Positions 1 to 8,208 of a stretch of 64,000 nt of DNA are shown here, piece after piece. The stretch is taken from the NCBI GenBank assembly GCA_947176755.1, contig CAMWRW010000001.1, positions 46,919-110,918 on the forward strand, written 5' to 3'. The notes under the pieces were generated by a model, which did no database searches, was not told the DNA's origin, and worked only from the letters and a program-made list of their open reading frames with translations. The position numbers were made by a program, and so were the translations under genes. Each line of letters opens with the position of its first letter. The first letter of the stretch is position 1. The DNA comes from an uncultured Porphyromonadaceae bacterium. GTDB taxonomy: Bacteria > Bacteroidota > Bacteroidia > Bacteroidales > Muribaculaceae.

Positions 1-93
1 TCGGCGCGTTGATTACTTTTTCGGCGCGGACGCGATTTTACTATGTTCGGTGCGTTGATTACTTTTCCGGCGCGGACGCGATTAATCGCGTCC
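1..93. repeat. 46-bp tandem repeat ending in a 20-bp perfect palindrome
   Basis: Positions 1-37 and 47-83 are near-identical copies of one unit (period 46 bp, differing at a few bases such as 5 of the unit). The second copy runs on into a perfect palindrome at 74-93 (half-site ggacgcgatt, then its reverse complement). G+C-rich direct fragments of the same motif recur to about 154. I see no credible gene in 1-238. It resembles a dispersed palindromic intergenic repeat; that it is a genome-wide family is inference. Confidence 0.6.
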
Positions 94-157
94 CTACCGA
101 GTCGGTGCAATCGGGGTTCGGCGGTTTTGATGTCGGCGCGATCGGGGTCGAATAGGA

Positions 158-189
158 TTTGCGCAAGTCTCCTATTTTTCGTAATTTTG
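158..189 (+). promoter_or_regulatory. Bacteroidota-type promoter for the saccharopine dehydrogenase-like gene
   Basis: A TTTG -33 element at 158-161 and a perfect TAnnTTTG -7 element (taattttg) at 182-189 are separated by 20 bp. Transcription would start near 196, leaving a leader of about 43 nt before the ATG at 239. Confidence 0.65.
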
Positions 190-238
190 CCAATTGTTGA
201 TATCCCCGGATTTCCTAATCTTTTTCTATGTTTAAGCG

Positions 239-619
239 ATGAAAATTGGTATTCTTAAAGAAACTAAATCTCCTGTAGATAACCGCGTGGCTCTTACGCC
301 TCTCCAAATTCGCAATCTCCGGTCGATTTATCCTAATCTGGATTTTTTCGTCCAACCCTCTCCGACTCGCGCTTTCTCTGACCGCGAATATGCCGATTTG
401 GGTATCCCCGTCGCTGAAAATATGGAAGAATGCGATGTGCTCCTCGGTATTAAAGAGGCCAACCCCGATACTCTTATCCCCGGTAAACATTATTTCTTCT
501 TCGGCCACGTTGCAAAAATGCAACTCTATAACAAGCCTTTGCTCCGAGAAATGGTGAATAAACATCTCACTTTTTCAGACTGGGAGTATCTTGTTGATAA
601 TCAGGGGGGAGATTGGTAG
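239..619 (+). CDS. Saccharopine dehydrogenase / AlaDH-PNT-like protein, 5' fragment of a frameshifted gene
   Basis: This reading frame encodes the N-terminal domain of a Lys1/alanine-dehydrogenase-like NAD(P)-dependent oxidoreductase. It opens with MKIGILKETKSPVDNRVALTP, the usual AlaDH/PNT N-terminal signature, and has the HYFFFGHVAKMQ stretch matching the substrate-binding segment of saccharopine dehydrogenases. The frame runs through a run of six G (604-609) and hits a stop at 617-619 after ...DNQGGDW. Shifting by one base at the G run gives ...DNQGGRLVAFGWYAG, which is the family consensus and continues in the frame of the next entry. The full protein would be about 404 residues, a normal length. 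It has its own upstream promoter. The exact reaction (saccharopine or another amino acid) cannot be told from sequence. Confidence 0.75.
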   Translation: MKIGILKETKSPVDNRVALTPLQIRNLRSIYPNLDFFVQPSPTRAFSDREYADLGIPVAENMEECDVLLGIKEANPDTLIPGKHYFFFGHVAKMQLYNKPLLREMVNKHLTFSDWEYLVDNQGGDW

Positions 620-1452
620 CCTTCGGTTGGTATGCCGGAGTTGTCGGTGTTTATTACACTCTGCGCGGCTGGGGAATGCGCACGGGAACGGCCCTGCTGC
701 CCGAGCCTCACATTGACTTCTCCAAGGAAGAGATTATTGACCATCTGAGGAATGCACGACTTGCCCCTGCCAAAATCCTTCTCACCGGAAACGGGCGTGT
801 ATCACAAGGAGCACAATATGTGCTCGACCGTATTGGAGCCCGGAAAGTTTCCGTCAAGGAATATCTTGAAATTTCCAGTCCGACGGGCCTTGTATATACC
901 GTGGCCGGACCGGCCGAACTCGTAAAGCCTTCCGACCCGTCGGCTGAATTCGACCATGAGGAGTTTGTTGCCGCTCCTGAGAAGTATGTCTCAGACTTTG
1001 AAAAATTTGCCGACACCACCGACATCCTTATCACTGGCCACTTCTGGTCGCCCGACCAGCCGGTCTATCTCACAAAGGAACTCTGCACCCGCCCCGAATT
1101 CAGAATCCGAATGATCGGCGACATCACATGCGACATCGAAGGATCAATCAAATCCACAATCCGATCATCGACTCACGCCTCTCCCTTCTACGACTATAAT
1201 CCACTGACGGGCGCGGAAGAAGCCCCCTTTACCTCGGCTGACAACATCACAGTCATGGCGGTCGACACATGCCCGAACGCACTCCCCCGCGAGACAAGTG
1301 AGTTTTTCGGCGACAAATTTATAGCTACCGTCCTCCCCGACCTTATCACGCGCGGGATGGAGTCTGAGATTGTCAACCGCTCCTCAATCGTGGTCGATGG
1401 GAAAATAAACTCTCCTTTCAGCTATCTTGAAAACTATCTCAAATCAAACTGA
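613..1452 (+). CDS. Saccharopine dehydrogenase / AlaDH-PNT-like protein, 3' fragment of the same gene
   Basis: This frame carries the remaining two thirds of the enzyme begun at 239. It starts at the junction with LVAFGWYAGVVGVYYTLRG and includes a Rossmann-like segment (ILLTGNGRVSQGAQYVLDRIGA, a slightly degenerate glycine-rich NAD loop). Near the end it has the family-diagnostic DTCPNALPRETSEFFGD block, which corresponds to the LPREASEFF block of yeast-type Lys1 enzymes. No convincing independent start exists: TTG 613 lies in the junction and the first ATG is at 676. So if the frameshift is real, only a truncated product or a rare -1 frameshift product would appear. The stop is 5 nt before the ATG-grasp gene at 1458, so the two are probably cotranscribed. 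A sequencing or assembly indel in the homopolymer is the simplest explanation. Confidence 0.75.
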   Translation: MVAFGWYAGVVGVYYTLRGWGMRTGTALLPEPHIDFSKEEIIDHLRNARLAPAKILLTGNGRVSQGAQYVLDRIGARKVSVKEYLEISSPTGLVYTVAGPAELVKPSDPSAEFDHEEFVAAPEKYVSDFEKFADTTDILITGHFWSPDQPVYLTKELCTRPEFRIRMIGDITCDIEGSIKSTIRSSTHASPFYDYNPLTGAEEAPFTSADNITVMAVDTCPNALPRETSEFFGDKFIATVLPDLITRGMESEIVNRSSIVVDGKINSPFSYLENYLKSN

Positions 1453-1457
1453 GCCAC

Positions 1458-2549
1458 ATGGATATAAAAAGTGTTAAGAAGCAGATTGCTTCATTGCCGC
1501 TCGTGCGCGATTTCTTTCATTGGAAAAGCGAACGTCATATCTATAATCTGGAAAAAGAACGCTTCATGAAAGAGGCGGCCGACGCCGTGGCCAACCTTCC
1601 GGAGTCAGAACGCAAAGCTATTCTTGACGAATACGCGGAAGTGTTCAAAAAATATCGGTTCTCATATCCTGAATATTTCTATCAATATAATATCGCGGAT
1701 GTTTCACAGGAAGAGCGCGATAAATTTATTTCCCGGTCGGAAGTTCAGTGTTTTTACCGAAAGCTCAATAATCCGGCCGAAAGATTCCGCTTCCATAACA
1801 AGGCCGCGTTCCTACGCGACTTCGCCCCTTTCATCCATAGAAAATGGCTGTTGGCCGGAAAAGGAGAAAACTCTTCTCTCGACCAAATTATCGAGCTGCT
1901 TCATTCCGACGTGATAATTAAGCCGCTTTGCTCCAGCTTTGGGGTGGGTGTAAGTAAAATCAAAGGCTCTGAACTGACGTCCGCCGAGAGAGAAGAGACG
2001 GCTGTCAAACTCCTTGCCGGAGAGTCCACGCTTGTCGAGGAGTGCATCCGCGGATGCGAGGAGCTGGAGTCTTTCCATCCATCATCGCTCAACACGGTGC
2101 GTGTCGTAACGGAAAATTCCACGGGTACACCCACACTCTTCCACTCATTCGTAAAATTTGGCCGAGGAGGGAGTGTTATTGACAATGCCCACGACTGCGG
2201 AGGTCTGTTAGCTGAAATCGACATTAAAACCGGCGTGGTATGCTCAAATGCCATAACAACGATTTTGGGGGATTCCGACCATGAATATCACCCGGATTCC
2301 CACAAGCAATTTAAGGGGCTGAAAATTCCTCACTGGGAGAAGATGATCAACACCTGCATAGAGGCTCATAAAAAATCATCCTTAATGCTGATCGGATGGG
2401 ACGTGGCCATTACTCAGGAAGGGGAGATTGAGATTGTGGAAGGGAATCATGCTCCGGACGTCGACGCATGGCAACATCCTCTCAAGAGAGGAATCAAAGA
2501 AAAATTCATGAAGGTCGTCGAGGGATATAAAAGAAGAATGAAGAAATGA
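1458..2549 (+). CDS. Sugar-transfer-associated ATP-grasp protein (polysaccharide biosynthesis)
   Basis: A 363-residue cytosolic protein without signal peptide or membrane segment. From about residue 150 it reads as an ATP-grasp fold of the kind found in polysaccharide loci: DVIIKPLCSSFGVGVSKIKG is the nucleotide-binding lysine/glycine loop, TLVEECI the adenine-contact strand, HPSSLNTVRVVT a conserved block, and the C-terminal IGWDVAITQEGEIEIVEGNHAPD the metal-binding segment. ATP-grasp enzymes join a carboxylate to an amine or thiol through an acyl phosphate, so it may put an amino acid or similar group on a glycan; the substrate is unknown. It overlaps the following ATP-grasp gene by 4 nt (ATGA at 2546) and stands just upstream of the Wza/Wzz genes, which supports a role in surface polysaccharide. 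Confidence 0.75.
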   Translation: MDIKSVKKQIASLPLVRDFFHWKSERHIYNLEKERFMKEAADAVANLPESERKAILDEYAEVFKKYRFSYPEYFYQYNIADVSQEERDKFISRSEVQCFYRKLNNPAERFRFHNKAAFLRDFAPFIHRKWLLAGKGENSSLDQIIELLHSDVIIKPLCSSFGVGVSKIKGSELTSAEREETAVKLLAGESTLVEECIRGCEELESFHPSSLNTVRVVTENSTGTPTLFHSFVKFGRGGSVIDNAHDCGGLLAEIDIKTGVVCSNAITTILGDSDHEYHPDSHKQFKGLKIPHWEKMINTCIEAHKKSSLMLIGWDVAITQEGEIEIVEGNHAPDVDAWQHPLKRGIKEKFMKVVEGYKRRMKK

Positions 2550-3442
2550 ACAGGCATATCAAACGGGCATTAAAATATTTCCTCAATCACGGGTTAAGGT
2601 CAGTGATTGGAGACAAGGCGTTCCTCAAAGCCCGCTATAGACTCGAAATGGGGAAAAAACTTGATTTGTCGCATCCCGTCACGATGAACGAGAAACTTCA
2701 ATGGCTCAAACTTAACAATCGCCACGACGAGATGACCCTCATGGTCGACAAGATAAAGGTGAAGGATCTCGTTGCCGCCCGCATAGGGAAGGAATATATT
2801 ATCCCGACGCTCGCCGTGTGGGACAGGCCCGAAGATATTTCCCTTAAAGATCTTCCCGACCGCTTCGTGATAAAGACCAACCATAGCGGAGGCAACACGG
2901 GAGTCATTGTTTGCAGCGACAAAAGGCGTGCGGACCTCGACGCGATAAGAGCCCGGATGGCCCGCTCCCTGAAATCTGATGATATCTACAAGAGCTATGG
3001 AGAATGGCCCTACAAAAATGTGGAACGGAAGATATTTGCAGAAATGAACCTCGGAGAATCTCCCGTTGACTATAAGTTCTATTGTTTCAATGGGAAAGCC
3101 GACAGCGTGATGCTATGCACGGAACGCTCCACAGGCCACCCGAAATTCTATTTCTTCGACAAGGACTGGAATCTCCGGCGTTACAACAAACGCGGCAAGG
3201 AGGCTCCCGAAGGCTTCACGTTGCCGAAGCCGGAAGGAATGGACAAGATGTTTGAAATCGCGGCCAAACTATCCGAGGGAATCCCGTTTGTAAGAGTCGA
3301 CCTTTACAATGTCAACGGTAAAATCTATTTCGGAGAACTGACCTTCTTCCCAGCATCAGGTTTCGACGCCAACCGACTCCCCGAAACGGATGCCTATTTC
3401 GGCAACATGATCGACCTCTCGCTTGCTGTAAATGAGGAATGA
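2546..3442 (+). CDS. TupA-like ATP-grasp protein (teichuronopeptide-type)
   Basis: A 298-residue protein of the TupA-like ATP-grasp family, often annotated as a glycosyltransferase because it sits in polysaccharide clusters. Recognisable blocks are NEKLQWLKLNNR near residue 48, DKIKVKDLVAARIG at about 69, DRFVIKTNHSGGNTGV around 110 (ATP-binding lysine and loop), PVDYKFYCFNGK around 175, and the final FVRVDLYNVNGKIYFGELTFFPASG, the usual Mg-binding C-terminal block. Its start overlaps the stop of the preceding ATP-grasp gene by 4 nt, so translation is coupled. The family prototype ligates amino acids to a teichuronic-type polymer; the same type of chemistry here is inference. Confidence 0.78.
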   Translation: MNRHIKRALKYFLNHGLRSVIGDKAFLKARYRLEMGKKLDLSHPVTMNEKLQWLKLNNRHDEMTLMVDKIKVKDLVAARIGKEYIIPTLAVWDRPEDISLKDLPDRFVIKTNHSGGNTGVIVCSDKRRADLDAIRARMARSLKSDDIYKSYGEWPYKNVERKIFAEMNLGESPVDYKFYCFNGKADSVMLCTERSTGHPKFYFFDKDWNLRRYNKRGKEAPEGFTLPKPEGMDKMFEIAAKLSEGIPFVRVDLYNVNGKIYFGELTFFPASGFDANRLPETDAYFGNMIDLSLAVNEE

Positions 3443-3468
3443 GGAATTAGGAATGGGGAATGGGGAAT

Positions 3469-3499
3469 TTTGTGGGTTCATGGAATTTTTGTAATTTTG
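3469..3499 (+). promoter_or_regulatory. Promoter of the wza-wzz-M23 operon
   Basis: TTTG at 3469-3472 and the perfect -7 box taattttg at 3492-3499 are 19 bp apart. The predicted start near 3506 gives a leader of about 60 nt to the ATG at 3567. The 3443-3480 stretch before it consists of short imperfect gaggaat/gggaat direct repeats. Confidence 0.65.
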
Positions 3500-3566
3500 C
3501 GGAAGCAAGATTCGGCGGGTCGTGTCCGGTCGGGTCCTCGAATTATCTAACCTTCCATCACTCTAT

Positions 3567-5975
3567 ATGAGACTACGTTATCTTTTTTCTGCAGGTCTGC
3601 TTGCCGTCGCTCTTCTCGCGGCTGCGATGACCGATGACGAGGTAATCAATTATATCCGCACCCAGTCAGCCAATGGCAAGACCGACCAACAGATTGGTCA
3701 GGAGCTTATGGCGCAGGGTGTAAGCCAGGCTCAGGTCCGCCGGATCAAGGCTAAATATCAAGCCGACGGTTCGGAGGTTGTCGGCACTCCTGTTTCGGCC
3801 CAATCGGCGTCGCTGCAGGATAACGGTCGCAACACTCCCCCTGAAACAATGGGAGATAACACGGGGATGGTGGTTGATTCTTACGCTCCGGCGGCAGAAG
3901 CGGCGGCCCGCGAAGTCTACGGTCACGACCTCTTCAATTCCCGCTCGCTCTCCTTTCAACCCAACAGCAACACGGCGACACCGCGTAACTACCGTCTCGG
4001 CCCCGGCGACGAAGTGATCATCGATGTCTGGGGAGCGTCGGAAGAACATCTCCGCCAGACAATCTCTCCCGAGGGCTCGATCATGATTTCCCGCCTCGGT
4101 CCCGTCCATCTCAACGGCAAGACAATCGAAGAGGCCAACAAATATATCAAACAGCTCTTCGCCACGAAATATGCCGGCGTCGGCGACGACCAGACCGACA
4201 TCAGCGTAAATCTGGGCGACATCCGCTCGATCCAGATCGACATCATGGGAGAGGTCTCAACTCCCGGCACATTCCAGCTGTCGCCCTTCTCGACCGTGTT
4301 CCATGCCCTCTACAATGCGGGAGGAATCAACAATATCGGCTCGATGCGAAACATCTACGTTCTCCGAAACGGTAAGCGTGTCGCCACGGTTGACATCTAT
4401 GACTATCTCTTCAACGGCAAACAGACCGGCAACATACGCCTTCAGGAGGGCGACGTGATTATCGTGCCTCCCTACGAGCAGGTGGTCAGCATCTCGGGCA
4501 ACGTGAAGCGCCCGATGTATTATGAGGTGAAGGATGGGGAGACAATGTCATCTCTGATTGAATATGCCGGAGGTTTCACGGGCGACGCCTATCAGGGGAT
4601 GATCCGCCTGCAGCGCCAGAACGGAGCTGAAAACGAACTCTACAACATTGACCAAGGGGAATTTGCAAGCTATCGTCTTAAGGATGGCGATGTGGTGACG
4701 GTGGGCGAAGTGCTCGACCGGTTCTCCAACCGTGTCGAACTGAAGGGAGCCGTGACTCGCCCGGGCCTTTACGCCCTCGGCAACGGCACGACAACCCTGA
4801 TGGATCTCATCGGGAAAGCACAGGGATTTACGGACGACGCCTATCTCGGCCGCGCGCTTCTTTACCGCGAAGGCCCCGACCTGTCGCTGGAAGTCATCCC
4901 CCTCGATCTCAACGCCATCAAATCGGGATATGAAGCCGATATCGTCCTGCAGAAAAATGATGTGATCGAGATTGCCAGCGTGCAGCTGCTTGAGGAGAGG
5001 GGCGACTTCACGATCTTAGGAAAAGTGACCAACCCGGGCACATATTCTTACATGGCCAACACCACAGTGGAGGATCTGATTCTCCGCGCCGGCGGTCTGC
5101 GCGAGGGCGCATCTGCCGTGAGAGTCGACATCGCCCGCCGCATTGTAGACCCGAAGGCCATCAACGAAAATCAGCAGATTGCAGAAATATACACTGTCAA
5201 CATCCTCGGGGGACTGGGAAGCAAACGCAACTCCGCAAGCGAGTTCGTCCTTAAGCCTTACGACCGCGTCACTGTCCGGACCTCCCCGGCCTATATGGCG
5301 CAGAAAACCGTTGCAATCAACGGAGAAGTAGTTTTCCCCGGTCAGTACACCCTGGCACGTCGCAACGAACGACTGTCGGAACTCGTGAACCGTTCGGGCG
5401 GCCTCGTTGAAGGAGCCTATACGAAGGGTGCATATCTTCGCCGCAAACTGACCGATGATGAAATGCAGGAGCGCAGGAATGTGATTCGCGTCGCAATGCA
5501 GAATCAGAGTGCGGAGACCGACTCGATTTCTGAAGACAAACTGAATATTGCAACCAACTACACCGTCGGCATCGACCTTCCGAAGGCTCTCGCCAATCCG
5601 GGAAGCTCCTACGACCTCGTGCTGCAACCCGACGACGAACTGTTCGTGCCCGCCCAGCAGAGCACGGTCAAGATATCCGGAGAGGTGCTCTATCCCAACA
5701 CGGTGGTCTACGAACCGGGTAAAAAAATCAGTTACTACGTCAACGAGGCCGGCGGCTACGGTCAGCAAGCTAAAAAGAACAAGACTTTCGTGATTTATAT
5801 GAACGGACAGGTCGACAAGGTCGGACGAAACACGGTGATCGAGCCGGGAAGTCATATCATCGTGCCCTCGAAAGAGATGAACGGTGCCAACTGGTGGGAG
5901 CGTATCATCCCGATGATCTCCGGATTAGGCTCCGTGGCAACTATGGCGGCAGCCCTCGCAAATCTGTTCAAGTAA
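3567..5975 (+). CDS. Wza-like polysaccharide export outer membrane protein with multiple SLBB domains
   Basis: An 802-residue protein starting MRLRYLFSAGLLAVALLAAAM, a signal peptide without a lipobox cysteine; a longer in-frame start at 3522 would put this peptide inside the protein, so ATG 3567 is preferred. The polysaccharide-export domain begins near residue 135 (YRLGPGDEVIIDVWG...ISPEGSIMI...GPV). At least five SLBB-type beta-grasp repeats follow, each with the pattern I.I.GEV..PGTF.L....TV...L..AGG. Near the C-terminus is a short hydrophobic segment (MISGLGSVATMAAALANLF), as in Bacteroidota Wza proteins. It forms the outer-membrane end of the EPS export channel, and the Wzz-like partner follows 15 nt downstream. 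Confidence 0.88.
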   Translation: MRLRYLFSAGLLAVALLAAAMTDDEVINYIRTQSANGKTDQQIGQELMAQGVSQAQVRRIKAKYQADGSEVVGTPVSAQSASLQDNGRNTPPETMGDNTGMVVDSYAPAAEAAAREVYGHDLFNSRSLSFQPNSNTATPRNYRLGPGDEVIIDVWGASEEHLRQTISPEGSIMISRLGPVHLNGKTIEEANKYIKQLFATKYAGVGDDQTDISVNLGDIRSIQIDIMGEVSTPGTFQLSPFSTVFHALYNAGGINNIGSMRNIYVLRNGKRVATVDIYDYLFNGKQTGNIRLQEGDVIIVPPYEQVVSISGNVKRPMYYEVKDGETMSSLIEYAGGFTGDAYQGMIRLQRQNGAENELYNIDQGEFASYRLKDGDVVTVGEVLDRFSNRVELKGAVTRPGLYALGNGTTTLMDLIGKAQGFTDDAYLGRALLYREGPDLSLEVIPLDLNAIKSGYEADIVLQKNDVIEIASVQLLEERGDFTILGKVTNPGTYSYMANTTVEDLILRAGGLREGASAVRVDIARRIVDPKAINENQQIAEIYTVNILGGLGSKRNSASEFVLKPYDRVTVRTSPAYMAQKTVAINGEVVFPGQYTLARRNERLSELVNRSGGLVEGAYTKGAYLRRKLTDDEMQERRNVIRVAMQNQSAETDSISEDKLNIATNYTVGIDLPKALANPGSSYDLVLQPDDELFVPAQQSTVKISGEVLYPNTVVYEPGKKISYYVNEAGGYGQQAKKNKTFVIYMNGQVDKVGRNTVIEPGSHIIVPSKEMNGANWWERIIPMISGLGSVATMAAALANLFK

Positions 5976-5990
5976 AAATAGTGTAGCGTC

Positions 5991-7103
5991 ATGACACATT
6001 CCGATTCAGATAATATCACCAACGAGGAGAACAAATCAAATGAAGGTTTCGACCTGATCGAGGCTTTAAAGGCAATATGGAAAGGACGCAAACTTGTGTT
6101 CATCTCCTGCGGAATTGCCTTCGTGATCTCCTTAATCATCGCTTTCAGTATTCCGAAAGAATATACGACCAATGTTGTCCTCGCCCCTGAATCGTCGGAT
6201 AACAAAAGCGTGACCGGAGGGCTCAGTGCATTGGCAGCTGCAGCAGGAGTTGGCTTGGGTTCAAGTCAGGATGCAGTCTATCCCAAACTCTATCCGGAAA
6301 TTATGAAGTCGCTTCCCTTTGTCGTTTCCCTCTTCGACGTGGAAGTGAAGACCTCGGAAAATCAGGAAGTGACCGTTAAGGAATATCTTGAGAATGACAT
6401 CAAGAGTCCTTGGTGGAGCGTGATTACCAATCTTCCCCGGAATATTATCGGAGCTTTATCATCCGACAATAATTCCGACGCAGTCGGAGGAGACGCCACA
6501 AAGGGTCCGGATCCATTCAAACTTTCGAGAAAGGAAACGATGCTGGCCCGTACCATTCAAGGCCGCGTTACGGGAATGTTTGACAGAAAGACGTCAATCG
6601 TGACGATTTCCGTGACCATGCAGGACCCGATGGTGGCCGCTATGCTCGCTGACACGGCTGTGAACCACCTCCGCGAATATGTAACCAACTACCGCACGTC
6701 GAAGGCCCGCAAAGATATGGAATATCTTGAGCAGCTCAATAATGAAGCCCGCGCCAATTACTATGCCGCCCAGCAGCGTTTCGCCGATTATCTCGACACG
6801 CACCAGGGAATTGTGCTGAATTCGGCCCGGACTGTTCGCGACAGACTGGAAAACGAGGCAATGGTGGCCTTCAATCTCTATAATCAGACAACTCAGCAAC
6901 TGCAGCTTGCTAAAGCAAAGGTGCAGGAGGAGACTCCGGTCTTCGCCGTGATCACTCCGTCGACCGTTGCCCTCAAGCCCTCGGCCCCGCGAAAGGGCTG
7001 GATCATCGTCGGCCTGACTTTCCTCACTTTTGTCGGCTCATGCTGCTGGATTCTCTTCATCAGCCCAATACTCAATCAAAAGCGAACCAAGAAAGAGGCT
7101 TAA
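5991..7103 (+). CDS. Wzz-family chain-length determinant / polysaccharide co-polymerase
   Basis: A 370-residue inner-membrane protein. The N-terminal cytosolic segment (acidic, NEENKSNEGFDLIEALKAIWKGRK) leads into a membrane helix at about 36-56, then a large periplasmic domain with a GGLSALAAAAGVG loop and a coiled-coil-like region around 230-310. The protein ends with a proline-containing approach (PSTVALKPSAPRKGW) and a second membrane helix at about 345-365. This two-helix topology is that of Wzz/PCP proteins, which set polymer length and dock to Wza. No tyrosine-kinase domain is fused. It lies between the wza-like gene and the M23 peptidase gene with gaps of 15 and 6 nt, so one operon is likely. 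Confidence 0.85.
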   Translation: MTHSDSDNITNEENKSNEGFDLIEALKAIWKGRKLVFISCGIAFVISLIIAFSIPKEYTTNVVLAPESSDNKSVTGGLSALAAAAGVGLGSSQDAVYPKLYPEIMKSLPFVVSLFDVEVKTSENQEVTVKEYLENDIKSPWWSVITNLPRNIIGALSSDNNSDAVGGDATKGPDPFKLSRKETMLARTIQGRVTGMFDRKTSIVTISVTMQDPMVAAMLADTAVNHLREYVTNYRTSKARKDMEYLEQLNNEARANYYAAQQRFADYLDTHQGIVLNSARTVRDRLENEAMVAFNLYNQTTQQLQLAKAKVQEETPVFAVITPSTVALKPSAPRKGWIIVGLTFLTFVGSCCWILFISPILNQKRTKKEA

Positions 7104-7109
7104 TCCCGG

Positions 7110-8168
7110 ATGCGACACGCACACGTTAACGAGAGCCACTTGCGACGCGATCTGACGCGCCTTTTCACAGCTTTTCTATTGGCTCTTCCGACAGCATTTT
7201 TTCCTCTTCAGGCACGCGACCTGGGGGATATGCTCAATGATGTGGCCAATTCGATGTCGGCCGCAGTCTTCGCAGAGAGTTTTGACCTTGACGGGATAGC
7301 ATCCTCCATGTCCGGGAATCAACCCTCCGCAGCCTCCGGCGGATCCTTCGACTTCGACCGGATCGCAAACTCCATGTCAGGCGGCCGCACAAGCGAATTC
7401 GACGGGGTTGCCGAAGCGATGTCAATTACCGGCACACTCGACTTCGTCTCCAACGCTTTCTCCGGATCTTCCAATAATTATCTGACCACTTACGGTCCGG
7501 GCCGGACAGGCCAAGGTCATTCCGCGATGCTCCCTGCCGGATCGCTGCTTCCGATCTCGGGAGTGATTACGTCGCGTTTCGGCTGGCGCCCGCGATTCAA
7601 CAGAATGCACAAGGGAGTGGATATCGCCCTGCATATCGGCGACACGGTCCGCGCGGCAGTCTCCGGACGGGTGGCCCGCGTCGATACCGACCCGAAAGGG
7701 TATGGTCTTTTCGTTGTGCTCACACATGAGAACGGGCTGGAAACAAGATATGCCCACCTTAGTCAATCCCTCGTCTGGACCGGGCAAATGATTGCCGCCG
7801 GCGAACCGCTTGCATTGGGAGGGAATACGGGAAATTCAACCGGGCCGCATCTTCACTTTGAAACTCGCGTGAACGGCACGGCAGTTGACCCGACGACCAT
7901 GTTTGATTTCACACGTCCCGGCGGCGCCGTGGAAGATAACGGAATTTATGCCGGCGGCCATTACTCCGGCAACCGGACATGGTTGGCTTCCTCTTCAACA
8001 AAAGCCCCGAAACAATCTGCCGACCGTTCGACGTATGTGGTTAAAATCGGAGACACGGTGCAGTCCGTGGCCCGCACGGCCGGTATTTCCGTGCTTACCC
8101 TTTGCCGGCTCAATATGCTCTCGACTTACGAGGCTCTCGAACCGGGCAGGATGCTCAGGTTGCGCTGA
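7110..8168 (+). CDS. M23 metallopeptidase with N-terminal serine-rich repeats and C-terminal LysM domain
   Basis: A 352-residue secreted or periplasmic peptidoglycan endopeptidase. A signal peptide (residues about 15-36) precedes a stretch with repeated D-x-D-x-IA-x-SMSG units near residues 48, 72 and 93. The LytM-type catalytic domain covers roughly 140-270: HKGVD gives Zn ligands H167 and D171, and GPHLHFE gives H247 and H249, so it looks active. A LysM module closes the protein (YVVKIGDTVQSVARTAGISVLTLCRLN). It starts 6 nt after the Wzz-like gene. It may open the cell wall for EPS export; that coupling is inferred from the operon only. Confidence 0.88.
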   Translation: MRHAHVNESHLRRDLTRLFTAFLLALPTAFFPLQARDLGDMLNDVANSMSAAVFAESFDLDGIASSMSGNQPSAASGGSFDFDRIANSMSGGRTSEFDGVAEAMSITGTLDFVSNAFSGSSNNYLTTYGPGRTGQGHSAMLPAGSLLPISGVITSRFGWRPRFNRMHKGVDIALHIGDTVRAAVSGRVARVDTDPKGYGLFVVLTHENGLETRYAHLSQSLVWTGQMIAAGEPLALGGNTGNSTGPHLHFETRVNGTAVDPTTMFDFTRPGGAVEDNGIYAGGHYSGNRTWLASSSTKAPKQSADRSTYVVKIGDTVQSVARTAGISVLTLCRLNMLSTYEALEPGRMLRLR

Positions 8169-8208
8169 TTTCTTTAGCCATTACAAGTTCACTTCAGCCA
8201 TTACAAAC

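Noticed and set aside
1..93. CRISPR-like array
   Set aside because: Only two copies, almost contiguous, with no spacer series and no cas gene in the window.
8176..8206. 11-bp direct repeat (agccattacaa, 20 bp apart) between the M23 and DMT genes
   Set aside because: Short, single occurrence at the ends of convergent genes, with no sign of a regulatory or attachment role.
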